Origin: Candidatus Contendibacter sp.
GTDB taxonomy: Bacteria; Pseudomonadota; Gammaproteobacteria; Competibacterales; Competibacteraceae
Length of the DNA: 64,000 bases
Assembly: GCA_029624765.1 (NCBI GenBank)
Contig: JARSSO010000013.1
Coordinates: forward strand, 1 to 64,000
Direction: 5' to 3'
The notes under the pieces were generated by a model. That model made no database searches. It was not told the DNA's origin and saw only the letters and a program-made list of their open reading frames with translations. Below, piece after piece: positions 8,087 to 21,650 of this stretch (position 1 is the stretch's first letter; every line of letters begins with the position of its first letter). The translations under genes were made by a program, and so were the position numbers.

Positions 8087-9867
8087 ATGACCTCCGGGGC
8101 CGAGACGCCCAACAGGTGAAGACCGTTTTTGATGACTTGCCGGGTAGCCAGGCTCAGGTTGAGCCGGGCATCGCGCAGCGCGGCATCCGCGACCAAAACC
8201 CGGTGTTCGTTGTAGTAGGCGTGAAATGCCGTGGCCAATTCACGCAAGTAATGGGCCAACTGATGCGGTTCGTGGGCGAGCGCGGCGGTTTCCACCACCT
8301 CGGGATAACGCGACAGCGCCATCAGCAGGGCCTCCTCGTGCGGTTCGGTCAGCAAGGCGAGATTGGCCCGGCCGCGCGCCTCGTCCCGGACCAGGCCCTT
8401 GTCGCGCAACTGGCGCAGCACGCTGCTGACCCGAGCGTAGGCATACTGAATATAGTAGATAGGATTATCCCTGGATTGCGACTTGGCCAGATCCAGATCG
8501 AAATCCAGATGCTGTTCGCTCTTGCGCATGACGTAGAAGAAGCGGGCGGCGTCATTGCCGACCTCCTGGCGCAACTCGCGCAAGGTGACGAATTCGCCGG
8601 ATCGGGTGGACATCTGCGCCCGTTCGCCGTTACGGTAGAGAATGGCGAACTGGACCAACAGTACGTCCAGCTTGTCGGGGTTCTCGCCCATGGCCCCCAG
8701 CGCGGCCTTGACGCGGGGGACATAACCGTGATGGTCGGCGCCCCAGATGTCGATGACCCAGTCGAAGCCGCGTTCGAATTTATCCAGATGATAGGCGATA
8801 TCGGAGGCGAAGTAGGTGGTCTGGCCGTTTTCCCGCTCGACCACCCGATCCTTTTCGTCGCCAAAGGCGCTGGAGCGAAACCACAGCGCGCCATCCTGCT
8901 CGTAAACGTAACCAGCGTCGCGCAAGCGGTTGATGGTTTTGTTGACCGCGCCGCATTCGGCCAGGGTCCGTTCCGAATACCACTCGTCGTACACCACGCC
9001 AAACTCGCGCAGATCGTCGCGAATGTCGTCGAGAATGGCGTTCAGGCCGCGTTCGAAGATATAGCGGTAATGGTGATCGCCCAGCAACCGCTGGGCGCCC
9101 TCGACCAGCGCGTCGATGTGCGCTTCCTTGTCACCGGCGACGACGATATCGCCATGCTCGTTCCGAATCTCGTCCTGGGGCAGATTCCGGAAGATCTGCG
9201 CCGCCGCGACCATGTAGGCGCCGCCGCGCTCGGCGTACAACCGGGTGGCAATGTCGCGCACGTACTCGCCCCGGTAGCCGTTGCTGGGAAAGCGGAACCG
9301 TTCGCCGCAGTGCTCCAGATAACGCAGCCAGACGCTGGTCGCCAGGATGTTCATCTGCCGGCCGGCGTCGTTGACATAGTACTCGCGGTGGACCTGGTAG
9401 CCGGTCGCTTCCAGCAGATTGGCGACGGTGGCGCCGAAGGCCGCGCCGCGGCCATGACCGACGTGCAGCGGGCCGGTGGGATTGGCGGAGACGAATTCCA
9501 CCTGCACCCGCCGGCCTTCACCCCGGTTGCTTCGCCCAAAGGCGTCGCCCTGGTCCAGAATCTCGTCGACCACCGATTGATGGGCGGTGGGGGTGAGAAA
9601 GAAGTTGATGAACCCGGCGCCGGCGACTTCCACCCGGGCGATCCGGTCGGACGCCGGCAACGCGGCCACCAGTTGTTCGGCCAGTTCGCGCGGTTTGCGG
9701 CGAGCGATTTTGGCCAGGGCCAGCGCCAAGGTGCTGGCGAAATCGCCGTGCGCCCGGTCGCGACTGTGTTCCAGCGGAATGTCCGTGGGCGCTCCGTCGG
9801 GCAACAGGCCGTCCTGGCGCAACCGTTGGAGCGCCTGGGTGAGGAGAGTGTGCAAATGTGCTTTCAA
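8083..9867 (-). CDS. argS: Arginyl-tRNA synthetase
   Basis: 594 aa, class I synthetase of normal length. Catalytic signatures: [14 protein letters not shown] (HIGH-type HVGH) near residue 130 and the [11 protein letters not shown] segment that replaces KMSKS in many ArgRS; the Arg-binding N-terminal Add-1 domain and the C-terminal anticodon-binding DALR domain ([16 protein letters not shown]) are present. It charges tRNA-Arg in the cytoplasm. The stop overlaps the start of the FtsN-like gene by 4 nt, the conserved argS-ftsN order. Confidence 0.97.
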   Translation of the reverse strand: MKAHLHTLLTQALQRLRQDGLLPDGAPTDIPLEHSRDRAHGDFASTLALALAKIARRKPRELAEQLVAALPASDRIARVEVAGAGFINFFLTPTAHQSVVDEILDQGDAFGRSNRGEGRRVQVEFVSANPTGPLHVGHGRGAAFGATVANLLEATGYQVHREYYVNDAGRQMNILATSVWLRYLEHCGERFRFPSNGYRGEYVRDIATRLYAERGGAYMVAAAQIFRNLPQDEIRNEHGDIVVAGDKEAHIDALVEGAQRLLGDHHYRYIFERGLNAILDDIRDDLREFGVVYDEWYSERTLAECGAVNKTINRLRDAGYVYEQDGALWFRSSAFGDEKDRVVERENGQTTYFASDIAYHLDKFERGFDWVIDIWGADHHGYVPRVKAALGAMGENPDKLDVLLVQFAILYRNGERAQMSTRSGEFVTLRELRQEVGNDAARFFYVMRKSEQHLDFDLDLAKSQSRDNPIYYIQYAYARVSSVLRQLRDKGLVRDEARGRANLALLTEPHEEALLMALSRYPEVVETAALAHEPHQLAHYLRELATAFHAYYNEHRVLVADAALRDARLNLSLATRQVIKNGLHLLGVSAPEVM

Positions 9868-9895
9868 GGGAAAACCTCTCGGTGGAAGCCACCGA

Positions 9896-11797
9896 TCAAC
9901 CGATCATGCCGAGCTTGAAGTGGTAGGTGATGAATTTCTTGAATTCGTTGACGATCTTGAACGAGTCGCGCAGCAGTTCCCGCTTGAGCTTGTTGAGCTC
10001 CTTGGGGTTCAGATAATTGTCCTGCGGCAACCCCTGAAGAGCCTTTTCCAGGCCAGCCTCGGTTCGCAGGGTGGAGAGATAGTTGAACGCCTCGATCAAC
10101 TCGGCGCCGAAGGACGGCTGGAACAGGTTGCGCTGGCTGAGCGCGGTGATCCGGTCCACGGTATTGGTCTGCGGCAACCGATACTCCAGGGCCAGGCTGC
10201 GCACGCCGTGGACGATGGGAAAAATACCGCCTTTCTTGATATCCAGCTCGGCGCGGTTTTTTTCGAGCACGAAGTTGGTGAAGAACCCCAGGGGGGTTTC
10301 GAACGCCACCGTGCTCCTGGCGAACTGGCCGAAGAAGGCGCGGTGGTCGCCGAGCAGGCGGTACATGCGGTCCTTGACGTGCCGGAGCAGGTTCTCGTCG
10401 CCGGCCACCACCTTGGCGTCGCAGAAAATGGCGAATTGCAGGAAGGAATCGGGCGTGGGATGGACGATCCACTCGAACAATTCGTCCTTGAACGCCGCGA
10501 CCGACTTGGTCCAATACGGATTCGACACCATGATGTTGCCGGGGCAACGCGGATAACCGAACTCCAGCAGGCATTCGGTGAATTCCCCGGTCAGCCGCTC
10601 CAGCTCGGGATGGGAAAAATCGTCGCGCAGGATCAGGGCGTTGTCCTGATCGGTCTTGAGCACCTGTTCCTCGCGACCCTCGCTGCCCAGCACCAGCAGA
10701 CAGGAGTTTTCCAACAGGTCCGGCGGCGCCAGCAATTCGAACAGCTTGCGCAACACTTTTTTGTTCAGCTCCGACACCAGTTGCATGATGTAACGGATTT
10801 TGGTGCCCTGGTTGTGCAGGTCGCGGACCACGTTGACCAGGTCGTGGCTGGCCCATTTCAACTCGTCCCTGGAAATCGCGCGTTCGATTTGCAGGGCGAT
10901 CAAGTGTGAGTGGTTGGAGAGATAGCTGAGCAGGTCGATCTGTTCAAGGATGCCATGAATGGTCGAACCCTCGCGGATCACCAGCCGGTTGATGTCGTGG
11001 CGGGTCATCCGCAGCAGCGCGTTGAACAGGAAGTCGTCCGGCGCCATGTCGATCAGCTCGTAATTGGCGAGCGTTCCGACCGGCGCGTCCACCGACTGCC
11101 GTTGCACGATGGCGGCCTCGCGCAGATCGGTGGCGGTCACGATGCCGATTTCGTCCTCGCAGCGGACCAGGACCGACTTGGTCTTGTTGGCCTTCATCGC
11201 CAGCGCGGTTTCGTGGATCGAGGTGTCGGCGGCCACGAAAGTGGGTGGATGAATATAGGCGTCCCGAATCTTGGCGACCGCGAACGCGGCCATGTCGCCT
11301 CGGGCTTCGTCGGGGCCGCGCAGCGACTCGAAACGCTGGGCCATCTTCCGCGGGTAGGCGCTGGCCAAGGCTGGCTGGGTTTGGACGGCGTGCAGGAACA
11401 GGTCGCGCGGCAGGCGGTAACAGCGGGTCGGCTCGCTGGCCACGAACGTGCGCTGGCTGGTTCCCTCCAAAAGCGCCTGGACATCGAACACATCCCCGGT
11501 GGTGTAGGGCGCGATCACGCACACCAGCGACCCGGGATGGGGCTTGGGCGCGTCGTCGGGCGGGTGGGACGCCATCGATGGCGCATCGTCCGCTTCCCAG
11601 ACCGCGCCATCGATGATCAGGTACAGGCAAGCCGGCGCTTCCCCGGCTTTCAGCAGCACTTCGCCGGCATGGTGGTGACCGACCGTCAGCGCCCGGGCCA
11701 GCCGCTCCAGCTCCAGTTCCGGCAACTGGCTGAACGGATGCAGATGCGCGAGGAAAGTCTTGCGATCCAGTCGATCCAATGGGTCCAGGATAGTCAC
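9896..11797 (-). CDS. Cyclic-nucleotide/CBS-domain nucleotidyltransferase (DUF294) protein
   Basis: 633 aa from a GTG at 11797 ([12 protein letters not shown]). Domain order: cNMP-binding domain (about 20-140: [21 protein letters not shown]), two CBS repeats (about 165-290), a DUF294 nucleotidyltransferase domain (about 310-450; [21 protein letters not shown] holds the GS and DxD motifs) and a DUF294 C-terminal domain. Relatives are commonly found beside acetate permease genes, as here, and are thought to control uptake or a partner by nucleotidylation; the target is unknown. The longer ATG at 11851 is disfavoured because it falls inside the terminator hairpin of the actP operon. Confidence 0.85.
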   Translation of the reverse strand: MTILDPLDRLDRKTFLAHLHPFSQLPELELERLARALTVGHHHAGEVLLKAGEAPACLYLIIDGAVWEADDAPSMASHPPDDAPKPHPGSLVCVIAPYTTGDVFDVQALLEGTSQRTFVASEPTRCYRLPRDLFLHAVQTQPALASAYPRKMAQRFESLRGPDEARGDMAAFAVAKIRDAYIHPPTFVAADTSIHETALAMKANKTKSVLVRCEDEIGIVTATDLREAAIVQRQSVDAPVGTLANYELIDMAPDDFLFNALLRMTRHDINRLVIREGSTIHGILEQIDLLSYLSNHSHLIALQIERAISRDELKWASHDLVNVVRDLHNQGTKIRYIMQLVSELNKKVLRKLFELLAPPDLLENSCLLVLGSEGREEQVLKTDQDNALILRDDFSHPELERLTGEFTECLLEFGYPRCPGNIMVSNPYWTKSVAAFKDELFEWIVHPTPDSFLQFAIFCDAKVVAGDENLLRHVKDRMYRLLGDHRAFFGQFARSTVAFETPLGFFTNFVLEKNRAELDIKKGGIFPIVHGVRSLALEYRLPQTNTVDRITALSQRNLFQPSFGAELIEAFNYLSTLRTEAGLEKALQGLPQDNYLNPKELNKLKRELLRDSFKIVNEFKKFITYHFKLGMIG

Positions 11798-11819
11798 GGC
11801 TGTTCCGTCCGATTGCGCC

Positions 11820-11856
11820 AAAAGAAAACCCCCACGCGGCGGTTGTCGCATGGGGG
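11820..11856 (-). terminator. Rho-independent terminator after actP
   Basis: On the minus strand CCCCCATGCG, an 8-nt loop and CGCGTGGGGG form a 10-bp stem with one G-U pair (11856-11829), followed by TTTTCTTTT (11828-11820). It lies 77 nt after the actP stop. Confidence 0.8.
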
Positions 11857-11932
11857 TATGTTAACAGGATTTGGCTGGTCCGAGAGAAGGGGGCCAGCCG
11901 ACCGGCCCCTTTCCCCAACCGCCGCAAGCTGT

Positions 11933-13621
11933 CTAGTGACTGGCCGCGCCCTCCGCGCCGATGCCGGTCTGGCAGCGCACGTCCTGCGCCTCGAACGAAG
12001 CGCATTCCCGCTTGCCCTGCTCGCTGCTGTCCATGATCGAGCCGATCCAGATGCCCAGGAACGACAGCGTCATCGAGAACAGCGCCGGGTTTTTGAACGG
12101 GAAGATGGCGTCGCCGAACTTGAGGACGTCGGTCCAGACCGTCGGTCCCAGAATCACGAACAGGGTGGAACTGACCAGGCCCAGCCAGCCGCCCAGCAGC
12201 GCGCCCTTGGTGGTCATCTTCGACCAGAAGATCGACACGATCAGGATCGGGAAATTGGCGCTGGCCGCCACCGAGAAGGTCAGGCCGACCAGGTAGGCGA
12301 CGTTCTGTTGCTCGAAGGCGATGCCCAGCAGGATGGCGATGACGCCCAGCACCAGGGTGGCGATCTTGGACACCCGGACTTCCTGCAACTCGTCGACGTT
12401 GCCGTGGGCGACGACGTTGGCGTACAGGTCGTGCGAAATGGCCGAGGCGCCGGCCAGGGTCAGGCCGGACACCACCGCCAGGATGGTGGCGAAGGCGACC
12501 GCCGAGATGAAGCCAAGCAGGATGTTGCCGCCCACCGCCGCCGACAGGTTGACCGCCGCCATGTTTTGGCCACCCTTGAGGGCCAACGCCCCCGTCTTCG
12601 GATCGGGAACCATGAAGCCGGACTCGGCCGGCATCAGCAGCACGATGGCGCCGAAGCCGATCAGGAAGGTCAGGATGTAGAAGTAACCGATGAAGCCGGT
12701 GGCGTAGAACACCGATTTGCGGGCTTCCGTGGCGTTGGGCACGGTGAAGAACCGCATCAGGATATGCGGCAGGCCGGCGGTGCCGAACATCAGCGCCAGG
12801 CCCAGCGAAATCGCTTCGATCGGGCTGGTGACCAGGGCGCCGGGGCGCATGACGGCGTCTTTCTTGTTGTGGATCTGGGTGGCTTTCTGGAACAGCCGCT
12901 CCGGGCTGAGCGAACCGTCGGTGGCGACCCACAGGGCGCCGAAGGCGATGATGGTGGCGCCGCCCAGCAGCAGGCAGGCCTTGATGATCTGCACCCAGGT
13001 AGTGGCCAGCATTCCACCGAAGGTGACGTACAGGATGATCAGGATGCCGACGATGGTCACCGCGTAGACGTAATCCAGCCCGAATAGCACCTGGATCAAC
13101 TTGCCGGCGCCGACCATCTGGCCGATCAGGTACAGGATCACCACCACCAGCGAGCCGGTGGCGGCCATGGTGCGCATCGGCACCCGCTGGAAACGGTAGG
13201 ACACCACGTCGGCGTAGGTGTACTTGCCCAGGTTGCGAAGCTGTTCGGCCATCAGGAACATGATGATCGGCCAGCCGACCAGCCAGCCCACTGAGTAGAT
13301 CAGCCCGTCGTAGCCGTTGATGAACACCAGGCCGGAAATGCCCAGGAACGACGCGGCGGACATGTAGTCGCCGGCGATGGCCAGACCGTTCTGGAACCCG
13401 GTGATGCCGCCGCCGGCGGCGTAGAAGTCCTTGGCGGTCTTGGTGCGCTGCGCCGCCCAGTAGGTGATGCCCAGGGTGGCGGCGACGAAGGCCAGGAACA
13501 TGATGATGGCGGGGATGTTGACCGACTGCTTCTTGACCTCGCCCACGTCGCCGGCGGCCAGGGCCACGCCGGCAACCAGGCTCAGGGCCAGGGCCGCGAA
13601 TGCGTTTTGCCAGAGTCTCAT
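11933..13621 (-). CDS. actP: Cation/acetate symporter ActP
   Basis: 562 aa, sodium:solute symporter family. The ATG at 13621 was chosen for its AGGAGG ribosome site 7 nt upstream; longer frames overlap DUF485. A signal-like N-terminus (residues 1-23, VAGVALAAG) precedes about 13 transmembrane helices. Family signatures are visible: [34 protein letters not shown] sodium-binding region (about residue 60), and the [11 protein letters not shown] motif. The protein takes up acetate and other short carboxylates across the inner membrane. Start overlaps the stop of the DUF485 gene (ATGA), the conserved yjcH-actP pair. Confidence 0.95.
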   Translation of the reverse strand: MRLWQNAFAALALSLVAGVALAAGDVGEVKKQSVNIPAIIMFLAFVAATLGITYWAAQRTKTAKDFYAAGGGITGFQNGLAIAGDYMSAASFLGISGLVFINGYDGLIYSVGWLVGWPIIMFLMAEQLRNLGKYTYADVVSYRFQRVPMRTMAATGSLVVVILYLIGQMVGAGKLIQVLFGLDYVYAVTIVGILIILYVTFGGMLATTWVQIIKACLLLGGATIIAFGALWVATDGSLSPERLFQKATQIHNKKDAVMRPGALVTSPIEAISLGLALMFGTAGLPHILMRFFTVPNATEARKSVFYATGFIGYFYILTFLIGFGAIVLLMPAESGFMVPDPKTGALALKGGQNMAAVNLSAAVGGNILLGFISAVAFATILAVVSGLTLAGASAISHDLYANVVAHGNVDELQEVRVSKIATLVLGVIAILLGIAFEQQNVAYLVGLTFSVAASANFPILIVSIFWSKMTTKGALLGGWLGLVSSTLFVILGPTVWTDVLKFGDAIFPFKNPALFSMTLSFLGIWIGSIMDSSEQGKRECASFEAQDVRCQTGIGAEGAASH

Positions 13622-13926
13622 AGCACTTCCTCCTTGATTTCGCGGGTCAGTCGGTCGAATTCGGAGTTGGCGCGAAACACGTAGATACCGGTCAACACGA
13701 AGGCGCTGATGATGACGCCGAGGCCGATCGGAATGCCGACGGTGGTGATCGAGCCCGTCCACAGTTGTTGGGAAAGGAAAGCCTTGTTGAAGGCGACGAT
13801 CAGGATGAAGCCGTAGTAGATCACCAGCATGAGGATGGCCAGGATCCAGGCGAACGTCTTCCGTTTCGAGACCAGCTCGTGGTACTTCGGGTTGCTCTTT
13901 ATAGCGTGCACCAAGTCTTGTTGCAT
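13618..13926 (-). CDS. yjcH: DUF485 inner-membrane protein, YjcH type
   Basis: 102 aa with two transmembrane helices (about 26-46 and 60-82: [37 protein letters not shown]). The [13 protein letters not shown] segment before helix 1 and the REIKEE tail are typical of DUF485. It is translationally coupled to actP. Its role in acetate transport is unproven; the pairing is conserved across proteobacteria. The start at 13926 has only a weak purine-rich ribosome site. Confidence 0.9.
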   Translation of the reverse strand: MQQDLVHAIKSNPKYHELVSKRKTFAWILAILMLVIYYGFILIVAFNKAFLSQQLWTGSITTVGIPIGLGVIISAFVLTGIYVFRANSEFDRLTREIKEEVL

Positions 13927-14268
13927 CGTTATATCCCATGGGTAGCAGGTGGATTGCGAGGTATCGCGAATTGGCTGGCGCTGGGCGGTTACCGCGGGCG
14001 AACCGGACGATGCTTGCTTCTTGCTCCAGGAAAGCCAATTCTCGACACGTCCTTTAGCGGTCGGTTCGCTGCGCGAAAAACGCGCAAGCACAAAAAAGTC
14101 TAGTTGTCTCCTTCGCTAAGTAAAGGTTCCGGGTTTAGTTATTTTTTCAATCGGTTGAACTTTTCCCCAAATCGAGCGCGGAAAAGGTCATTTTCCGCCG
14201 CTAAGCGTCGGTTGGCGGGCCAGATTGGACAAAATCGGGCGCCAGGGGAAAGCGGTTGCGACCGATTC
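13927..14268. other. Intergenic region upstream of yjcH-actP
   Basis: About 340 nt between the priA stop and yjcH. The 14090-14170 part is AT-rich and should contain the yjcH-actP promoter on the minus strand (a TTGAAA at 14145-14150 is a possible -35), but no confident -10 or operator is seen. No ORF or RNA gene is supported. Confidence 0.4.
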
Positions 14269-16488
<2,220 letters not shown>

Positions 16489-16501
16489 GGCGAGATGACC
16501 G

Positions 16502-17137
16502 TCAGGGGCCGAACAGGCCGGCGCGCAAGCCTTCGAGAATGAACTGCACGGCCAGCGCCGCCAGAATCACCCCCAGCAACCGGTCGATGACGTTGGCGCC
16601 GGTTTCACCCAGCAGTTTCGTCAGCCGCGGGGCCAGCAGCAGGCACGCCAGGGTCAGCGCCAGCACCGCCAGCAACACCCCCAGCAGGCCGAGAAACAGC
16701 AACGGCTGGTCCTGGGGGCGCAGGCCGCTGGTGGTCAGCAGGATGGTGGTCAGCGCGCCGGGACCGGCCAGCAGGGGGAAAGCCAGCGGAAAGACCGAGA
16801 TGTCTTCCTTGTACTGGGCCTCTTCCTGTTCCCGCACCGTGGCCGAGCGCAGACCGGATGGGCGGGCGAACACCATGTCGATGGCCAGCAGGAACAGCAG
16901 GGCGCCGCCGCTGACCCGGAACGCCGCCAGGCTGATGCCCAGGAAGCGCAGCAGGGCATCGCCGGTGAACAGGAAAAACAGCATGATCAAGGCGGCGATG
17001 ACGGCGCCCTTGAGCGCCATCCGGCGGCGATAGCGGTCGGCGCCGCCCCGGGTCAGGGCCGCGAACATCGGCGCGACGCCCACCGGATCGATCACGACCA
17101 GGAGGGTAACGAACAGGGTAATCAGTTGGTCCAGCAT
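16502..17137 (-). CDS. MarC-family integral membrane protein
   Basis: 211 aa from the ATG at 17137. Six hydrophobic helices; MarC signatures include LLVVIDPVGVAPMFAALT at the N-terminus, ISLAAFRVSGGALLFLLAI in helix 3 and FPLAFPLLAGPGALTTILL in helix 4. The family is widespread but its substrate is unknown; early links to multiple antibiotic resistance were not upheld. It starts 70 nt after the bamB stop. The longer in-frame extension upstream runs through bamB coding sequence and was rejected. Confidence 0.9.
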   Translation of the reverse strand: MLDQLITLFVTLLVVIDPVGVAPMFAALTRGGADRYRRRMALKGAVIAALIMLFFLFTGDALLRFLGISLAAFRVSGGALLFLLAIDMVFARPSGLRSATVREQEEAQYKEDISVFPLAFPLLAGPGALTTILLTTSGLRPQDQPLLFLGLLGVLLAVLALTLACLLLAPRLTKLLGETGANVIDRLLGVILAALAVQFILEGLRAGLFGP

Positions 17138-17207
17138 GGAGGTTGGGAAAACCCACTCCCCATCGTTCGCGGGCGAGACGGGAAGCTGGAGACAAGGGAA
17201 GGCAGGA

Positions 17208-18374
17208 TTACTCTCCGGCCTGGAACGCGCCGAGCGCGCCGCCCTGACCCTGGACGAAAACGGTGTCGCCGGCCGCGAACGGTGGGGCCACGATGGCCTT
17301 GCCGGCGGCGCGAATCCGCCCCACGATCTGGCCGTTGGTCTTGTCGATCCAGTGCAGATAACCCTCGAAATCGCCCACCACGACATGGCTCCTGGTGACG
17401 ACCGGAGCGGACAACCGACGGCCGGTCAGTTCGGTCTGTTTCCACAGCGTGCCGCCATCGCGGCGATCCAGGGCCAGCACGGCGTCGGTCTCGTCGGCGA
17501 CGTAGACCTGGCGCTCGTCCACGGCCAGTCCGGCGTAACTGGACAACTCGCGGTTCCACAGCAGATTGCCGCCGCGCATGTCGATGGCGGCGACGCTGCC
17601 GCGATACGCCACCAGATACAGGATGTCGCCGAAGATTTTCGGTTCGGCGTCGATGTCGATCAGCCGTTCGATTTCGGTGCGGCCGCGGGGCGCGGCAATG
17701 GTTTTCTCGGTGATCGGCAAACCCTTGTCCAGGGACAGTACCAGCAGCTTGCCGGTTTCCAGTCCGGCGATGACCAGGCCGCCAGTCAGCACCGGCGGGG
17801 CGTCGCCGCGCAAGCTCAGCGCCGGCATGGCGTGCGCGTAAACCCAGCGGCGCTCGCCGGTGCGGGCGTCGAGACCGGTGAACTTGCCGTCGCCGGTGCG
17901 GACCACCACCACGCCACTGGCGGCGCGCGGCGGGGCCAGCACCTCGCTGGATACCTGCGCCCGCCAGGCTTCCTGACCGTTGTCCTGGCGCAACGCGACC
18001 ACCTGACCCTTGTTGGTGCCGACCAGCGCCAGCCCGCCGTCGCCGACGCCCACGCCGCCGGTAATGGGCAACTGGGTCGCGGTTTCCCACAGCCGTTGGC
18101 CGGTGAGGGCATCCAGCGCCACGACCATGCCGTCGAAGCTGGCGGCGTAGAGCCGGCCGTCCGCCAGCGCCGGGGTCAGGCGGATGAATTGGTTCTTCGC
18201 CCCGGACCCGACCTGGATTTCCCAAAGTTGCCGGACGCCAACCGGTTGGGCGATGGTCTTAAGCTCGGCCGGCGGGATCGAATTGTCCGAACCGCCGAAC
18301 CAGCCGCCAAACCAGCTACAGCCGGCGCTCAAAACCAGGAACAGAAGCGGGAACAGGCGGCGGATCATGATCAT
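17208..18374 (-). CDS. bamB: Outer-membrane assembly lipoprotein BamB
   Basis: 388 aa. Lipoprotein signal peptide with lipobox LSAGC (Cys19), then eight PQQ-type beta-propeller blades (repeats of the form ALDALTGQRLWE, GLDARTGERRWV, ALDRRDGGTLWKQ). BamB binds BamA and helps insert beta-barrel proteins. The ATG at 18374 overlaps the yfgM stop by 4 nt. The usual neighbour der (engA) does not follow; marC does. Confidence 0.95.
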   Translation of the reverse strand: MIMIRRLFPLLFLVLSAGCSWFGGWFGGSDNSIPPAELKTIAQPVGVRQLWEIQVGSGAKNQFIRLTPALADGRLYAASFDGMVVALDALTGQRLWETATQLPITGGVGVGDGGLALVGTNKGQVVALRQDNGQEAWRAQVSSEVLAPPRAASGVVVVRTGDGKFTGLDARTGERRWVYAHAMPALSLRGDAPPVLTGGLVIAGLETGKLLVLSLDKGLPITEKTIAAPRGRTEIERLIDIDAEPKIFGDILYLVAYRGSVAAIDMRGGNLLWNRELSSYAGLAVDERQVYVADETDAVLALDRRDGGTLWKQTELTGRRLSAPVVTRSHVVVGDFEGYLHWIDKTNGQIVGRIRAAGKAIVAPPFAAGDTVFVQGQGGALGAFQAGE

Positions 18375-19255
18375 TGACCTGAAGTGGAAGCGGGGGGAAC
18401 GGGCGCGGCCATGGGCGCTGGTTCGGTTGGAACGGGAGCAACCGGCGCGGACGCCGGCTCGGTCGAAACAGGCGCCGGTTCGGTCGGAACGGGAGCAACG
18501 GGCGCGGAGTCGGCGGCCGGCCGGGTGGCCGGGGCAGGGGAGGTCGACGCCGCTTCGGCCGGCGCGACGAGCGCCGCTTCGGGCTTGGCCGATTCGGGCG
18601 GCGGCGGAGTGGGCGGAGCGGGAACCACGGTGTCGGGCGTCGCCACCGCCAGATTGTCGAGCTTGAGTTGCAGCAGACGGTTGCCGCCGCTCGCCGCCAG
18701 GGCCGCGGCATATGCGGTTCGGGCCTGGTCCGGCTGGTTGCCGGCCAGGTACAGATCGCCCTTGAGTTCCTCGCGCTCGGCGTTCAGGCTGGCGGTGGCC
18801 ACGCCCCCAAGCAGCTTTTCGGCCTCGGTGGTCTGACCGGCGGCCAGCCGCACCCGCGCCAGCCGCAACCGGGCGATGTCCCGAAGTTCGTCGGATCGCG
18901 CGTTGCCAATCACCCATTCCAGTTGCCGGCCGGCGGCGGCGGCGTCACCGTTGGCCACCGCCAGCTTCGCCAGCCGCAGCGCGGCCAGCGCCGCGTAGGG
19001 GGATTGCGGAAAATCGGTCGCCAACGCCTGGCCGCGCTGGCGGGCCTGATCGGCGTCGGGTTTTTCCACCGCCGCGACGAAGGCGTCATAAGCCAGGGAC
19101 GCGGCTTCCGCCTGGGCATCGCGATGGGAATTCCAGTACCGCCAGCCGAAAATCGCGATCACGCAGAGCGCGACGCCGATGAGGATGCTGGCGCCGTTTT
19201 CCTTCCACCATTTTTTGAGGTCCTCGACGCGTTCGTCGTCGGTGTATTGTTCCAT
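18371..19255 (-). CDS. yfgM: YfgM-like tetratricopeptide membrane protein
   Basis: 294 aa. Cytoplasmic EQYTDDERVEDLKKWWKENG start, one transmembrane helix (about 22-40), then a TPR_21 region (about 45-200). YfgM attaches to SecYEG and periplasmic chaperones such as PpiD. The C-terminal 80 residues are a Pro/Ala/Glu-rich tail with repeats of APVAPVPTEPAP, not present in the E. coli protein of about 206 aa. Order hisS-yfgM-bamB is the conserved gammaproteobacterial one. Confidence 0.92.
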   Translation of the reverse strand: MEQYTDDERVEDLKKWWKENGASILIGVALCVIAIFGWRYWNSHRDAQAEAASLAYDAFVAAVEKPDADQARQRGQALATDFPQSPYAALAALRLAKLAVANGDAAAAGRQLEWVIGNARSDELRDIARLRLARVRLAAGQTTEAEKLLGGVATASLNAEREELKGDLYLAGNQPDQARTAYAAALAASGGNRLLQLKLDNLAVATPDTVVPAPPTPPPPESAKPEAALVAPAEAASTSPAPATRPAADSAPVAPVPTEPAPVSTEPASAPVAPVPTEPAPMAAPVPPASTSGQ

Positions 19256-19282
19256 CGGGTTCTGTCCTCTAACGTCCCGTTC

Positions 19283-20572
19283 TTAAGGCCGGGGGGTTGC
19301 GTCCAGCGCCGCGCGCAGGAAGGCGGCGGCCTGATCGGGCGACAGGGTGAGTTGCTGGCCATCGGGGTCGCGCAGGGGCTTGACGGCGACCGTCCCGGCC
19401 CGAACCTCGTCCTCGCCCAGAATCAGCGCGAAGCGGGCGCCGCTGTGATCGGCGCGGCGAAACTGGGCCTTGAAACCGCCGCCGCCGCAGTGCATCCGCA
19501 GCCGCAGCGCCGGCGCCTGGTCGCGCAACCGTTCGGCCAGCGCCAGCCCCCACCGCTGGGCGGCGGCGCCGACCGCGATCAGATAGGCGTGCGGGTTGGC
19601 GTCGGCGCCCGGCTGGCCGGCGGCGGCGAGCAGGGCCGCCAGTCGCTCCAGACCCAGGGCAAAGCCGACGCCGGGAGTGGCTGGCCCGCCCAGTTGTTCG
19701 AGCAGGCCGTCGTAGCGGCCGCCGGCGCAGATCGCGCCCTGGGCGCCAAGCGTATCGGTCACCCATTCGAACACGGTCTTGCAGTAATAATCCAGGCCGC
19801 GAACCAAGTGTGGATTGATTTGATAGGCGACGCCGGCGGCGTCCAGCAGCGTCCGCAGTTCCTCAAAATGGGCATGGGATTCGGCGTCCAGGTGCTCGAT
19901 CAGCACCGGCGCGTCCGCCAGCACCGCCCGCATCGCCGGATTCTTGCTGTCCAGGATCCGCAGGGGGTTGGTGGCCAGCCGCCGCTGGCTGTCCTCGTCC
20001 AGTTCCGCGCGCCGGGCCTCGAAATAGGCGACCAGTCGGTCGCGGTAGACGGCGCGGGCGGCGCTGGAACCCAGCGAATTGATCTGAAGGGTGACCGCGC
20101 CAATCCCAAGCCGTCGCCACAGGCGCGCGGTCAGGCAGATCAATTCGGCGTCGATGTCCGGTCCGGCCATGCCGTAGGCCTCGGCGCCGACCTGGTGAAA
20201 CTGGCGGTAGCGGCCCTTTTGCGGCTTCTCGTAGCGGAACATGGGACCGGCGTACCACAGCCGCTGGGTCTGGTTGTGCAGCAGGCCGTGCTCGATACAG
20301 GCGCGGACACAGCCGGCGGTGCCCTCGGGGCGCAGGGTCAGGCTCTCGCCGTTGCGGTCGGCGAAGGTGTACATCTCTTTTTCGACGATGTCGGTGGCCT
20401 CGCCGATCGAGCGGGCGAACAGCTCGGTCTTTTCCACCAGCGGCAGGCGGATCTCGTCGTAGCCGTAGGCGGCGAGCACCTCGCGCAAGGTCGTTTCCAG
20501 CGCCTGCCACAACGCCGATTCGCCGGGCAGGATGTCGTTCATGCCGCGAATGGCCTGAAACAGCTTGGACAT
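19283..20572 (-). CDS. hisS: Histidyl-tRNA synthetase
   Basis: 429 aa, class II synthetase. N-terminal [11 protein letters not shown], motif 2 ([13 protein letters not shown] and [17 protein letters not shown]), the HisA motif [16 protein letters not shown] and motif 3 [11 protein letters not shown] are all present; the anticodon-binding domain occupies about 330-425. It precedes yfgM on the same strand by 27 nt. ispG, frequently placed between rodZ and hisS, is absent here. Confidence 0.97.
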   Translation of the reverse strand: MSKLFQAIRGMNDILPGESALWQALETTLREVLAAYGYDEIRLPLVEKTELFARSIGEATDIVEKEMYTFADRNGESLTLRPEGTAGCVRACIEHGLLHNQTQRLWYAGPMFRYEKPQKGRYRQFHQVGAEAYGMAGPDIDAELICLTARLWRRLGIGAVTLQINSLGSSAARAVYRDRLVAYFEARRAELDEDSQRRLATNPLRILDSKNPAMRAVLADAPVLIEHLDAESHAHFEELRTLLDAAGVAYQINPHLVRGLDYYCKTVFEWVTDTLGAQGAICAGGRYDGLLEQLGGPATPGVGFALGLERLAALLAAAGQPGADANPHAYLIAVGAAAQRWGLALAERLRDQAPALRLRMHCGGGGFKAQFRRADHSGARFALILGEDEVRAGTVAVKPLRDPDGQQLTLSPDQAAAFLRAALDATPRP

Positions 20573-20627
20573 GATGGCGGATATCCGGATGAACCCGTCG
20601 GGCCGTCGCTGGACGGCCGCGATGGGG

Positions 20628-21650
20628 TCAGGGGTGGGAATTCAGGGTGAAGCGGCTCACCGTGCCGCGCCGGGGTACATAAATGGCGGTATCCACCATC
20701 CGATCGTCCAGGGCGATGCGGGCGGCGGGTGCGTTGCCCAGCGTCACCGTGAATGGCGCCGGTCCGGAAAGCTCGCGGCTGGTGTTGGCCTTCATCAAGC
20801 CGTTGACCAGCACCTTGCCCTGCGCGTCCTTCACCTCCACCCAGCAGTCATCGCTGAATTGCAGCATCAGTCGGGCGCCGGCGGACCGGGCGTCCAAGGC
20901 GGAACTGTCGCCGTTTTCCTCCAGGGTGGCCGAAGCCGGGACAGGCACGGCGCGGGCCACGCCGGACGCCGGGGCAGATTCGGAGACGGCGGGTGGCGAG
21001 GGCGGCGGCGCGAGCGCGACGGTCGAGATGGCCGCGGGTTCCGGATTGGCCGGCGGCGCGCCGGTGGCGGGCGCGGCGGGGGAAGGCGCAAGCTCGCGGG
21101 TCGCTTCCGCGGGCGGGGACTGGAAGGGATACTGGGTTTGGGTCGCGCCCGCCACCGGCTTGCCAGCGGGTGGCTGGACGCTCGCCGAGTGGCCGGGCGG
21201 CCACCAGGCCAGCAGTCGGCCGGGATCCAGCGCGTCCAGATTCTGAATGGCGGTCCAGCCCAGAGCGATGACCACCACCAGATAAGCGAGCCCGCGCAAA
21301 TCGCGAACCCGGGTCTGCCGCCGGGGCGAGTGCATCACCTTGAGCGGCGGCGGGTCCTGGCTGGCGCTCGACTGCTGGCGGTAGCGCTCCAGCACCGCCG
21401 CTTCCGGCAGGTCCAACAGCCGGGCGTAGCGACTCAAATAGCCGCGCACGAACACCGGCGGCCCAAGCCGGGCGAAATCGTCGGCTTCCAGGGCCAGGAT
21501 AAGGGTCGGATTCAGGCCGAGCTGGCGGGCCATGTCGCGCGGCTCGGCGCCATGGCCCGCGCGGACGCGGGCCAGCCAGGCGCCCAGGGATTCGGGGGGG
21601 GCATCGGTCGGCGAATTGGACTTGGGGGCGGTTTCTTTACGGGTACTCAT
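20628..21650 (-). CDS. rodZ: Cell-shape protein RodZ
   Basis: 340 aa. N-terminal helix-turn-helix domain (about 22-90: [21 protein letters not shown], with the [16 protein letters not shown] end), one transmembrane helix (about 115-132), a Pro/Ala/Ser-rich linker (about 140-245) and a C-terminal DUF4115 beta domain ([21 protein letters not shown]). RodZ couples MreB filaments to the membrane. Start overlaps the pilW stop by 4 nt, giving the conserved pilW-rodZ-hisS order. Confidence 0.94.
   Translation of the reverse strand: MSTRKETAPKSNSPTDAPPESLGAWLARVRAGHGAEPRDMARQLGLNPTLILALEADDFARLGPPVFVRGYLSRYARLLDLPEAAVLERYRQQSSASQDPPPLKVMHSPRRQTRVRDLRGLAYLVVVIALGWTAIQNLDALDPGRLLAWWPPGHSASVQPPAGKPVAGATQTQYPFQSPPAEATRELAPSPAAPATGAPPANPEPAAISTVALAPPPSPPAVSESAPASGVARAVPVPASATLEENGDSSALDARSAGARLMLQFSDDCWVEVKDAQGKVLVNGLMKANTSRELSGPAPFTVTLGNAPAARIALDDRMVDTAIYVPRRGTVSRFTLNSHP

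Noticed and set aside
8044..9918. 624-codon plus-strand ORF opposite argS
   Set aside because: Antisense shadow of argS; no motif, no ribosome site.
10910..13087. 725-codon plus-strand ORF opposite the CBS/DUF294 gene and actP
   Set aside because: Spans two well-supported opposite genes and their terminator; Asp/His/Gln/Gly-rich shadow composition.
18668..20650. 660-codon plus-strand ORF opposite yfgM/hisS
   Set aside because: Shadow of two confident genes.
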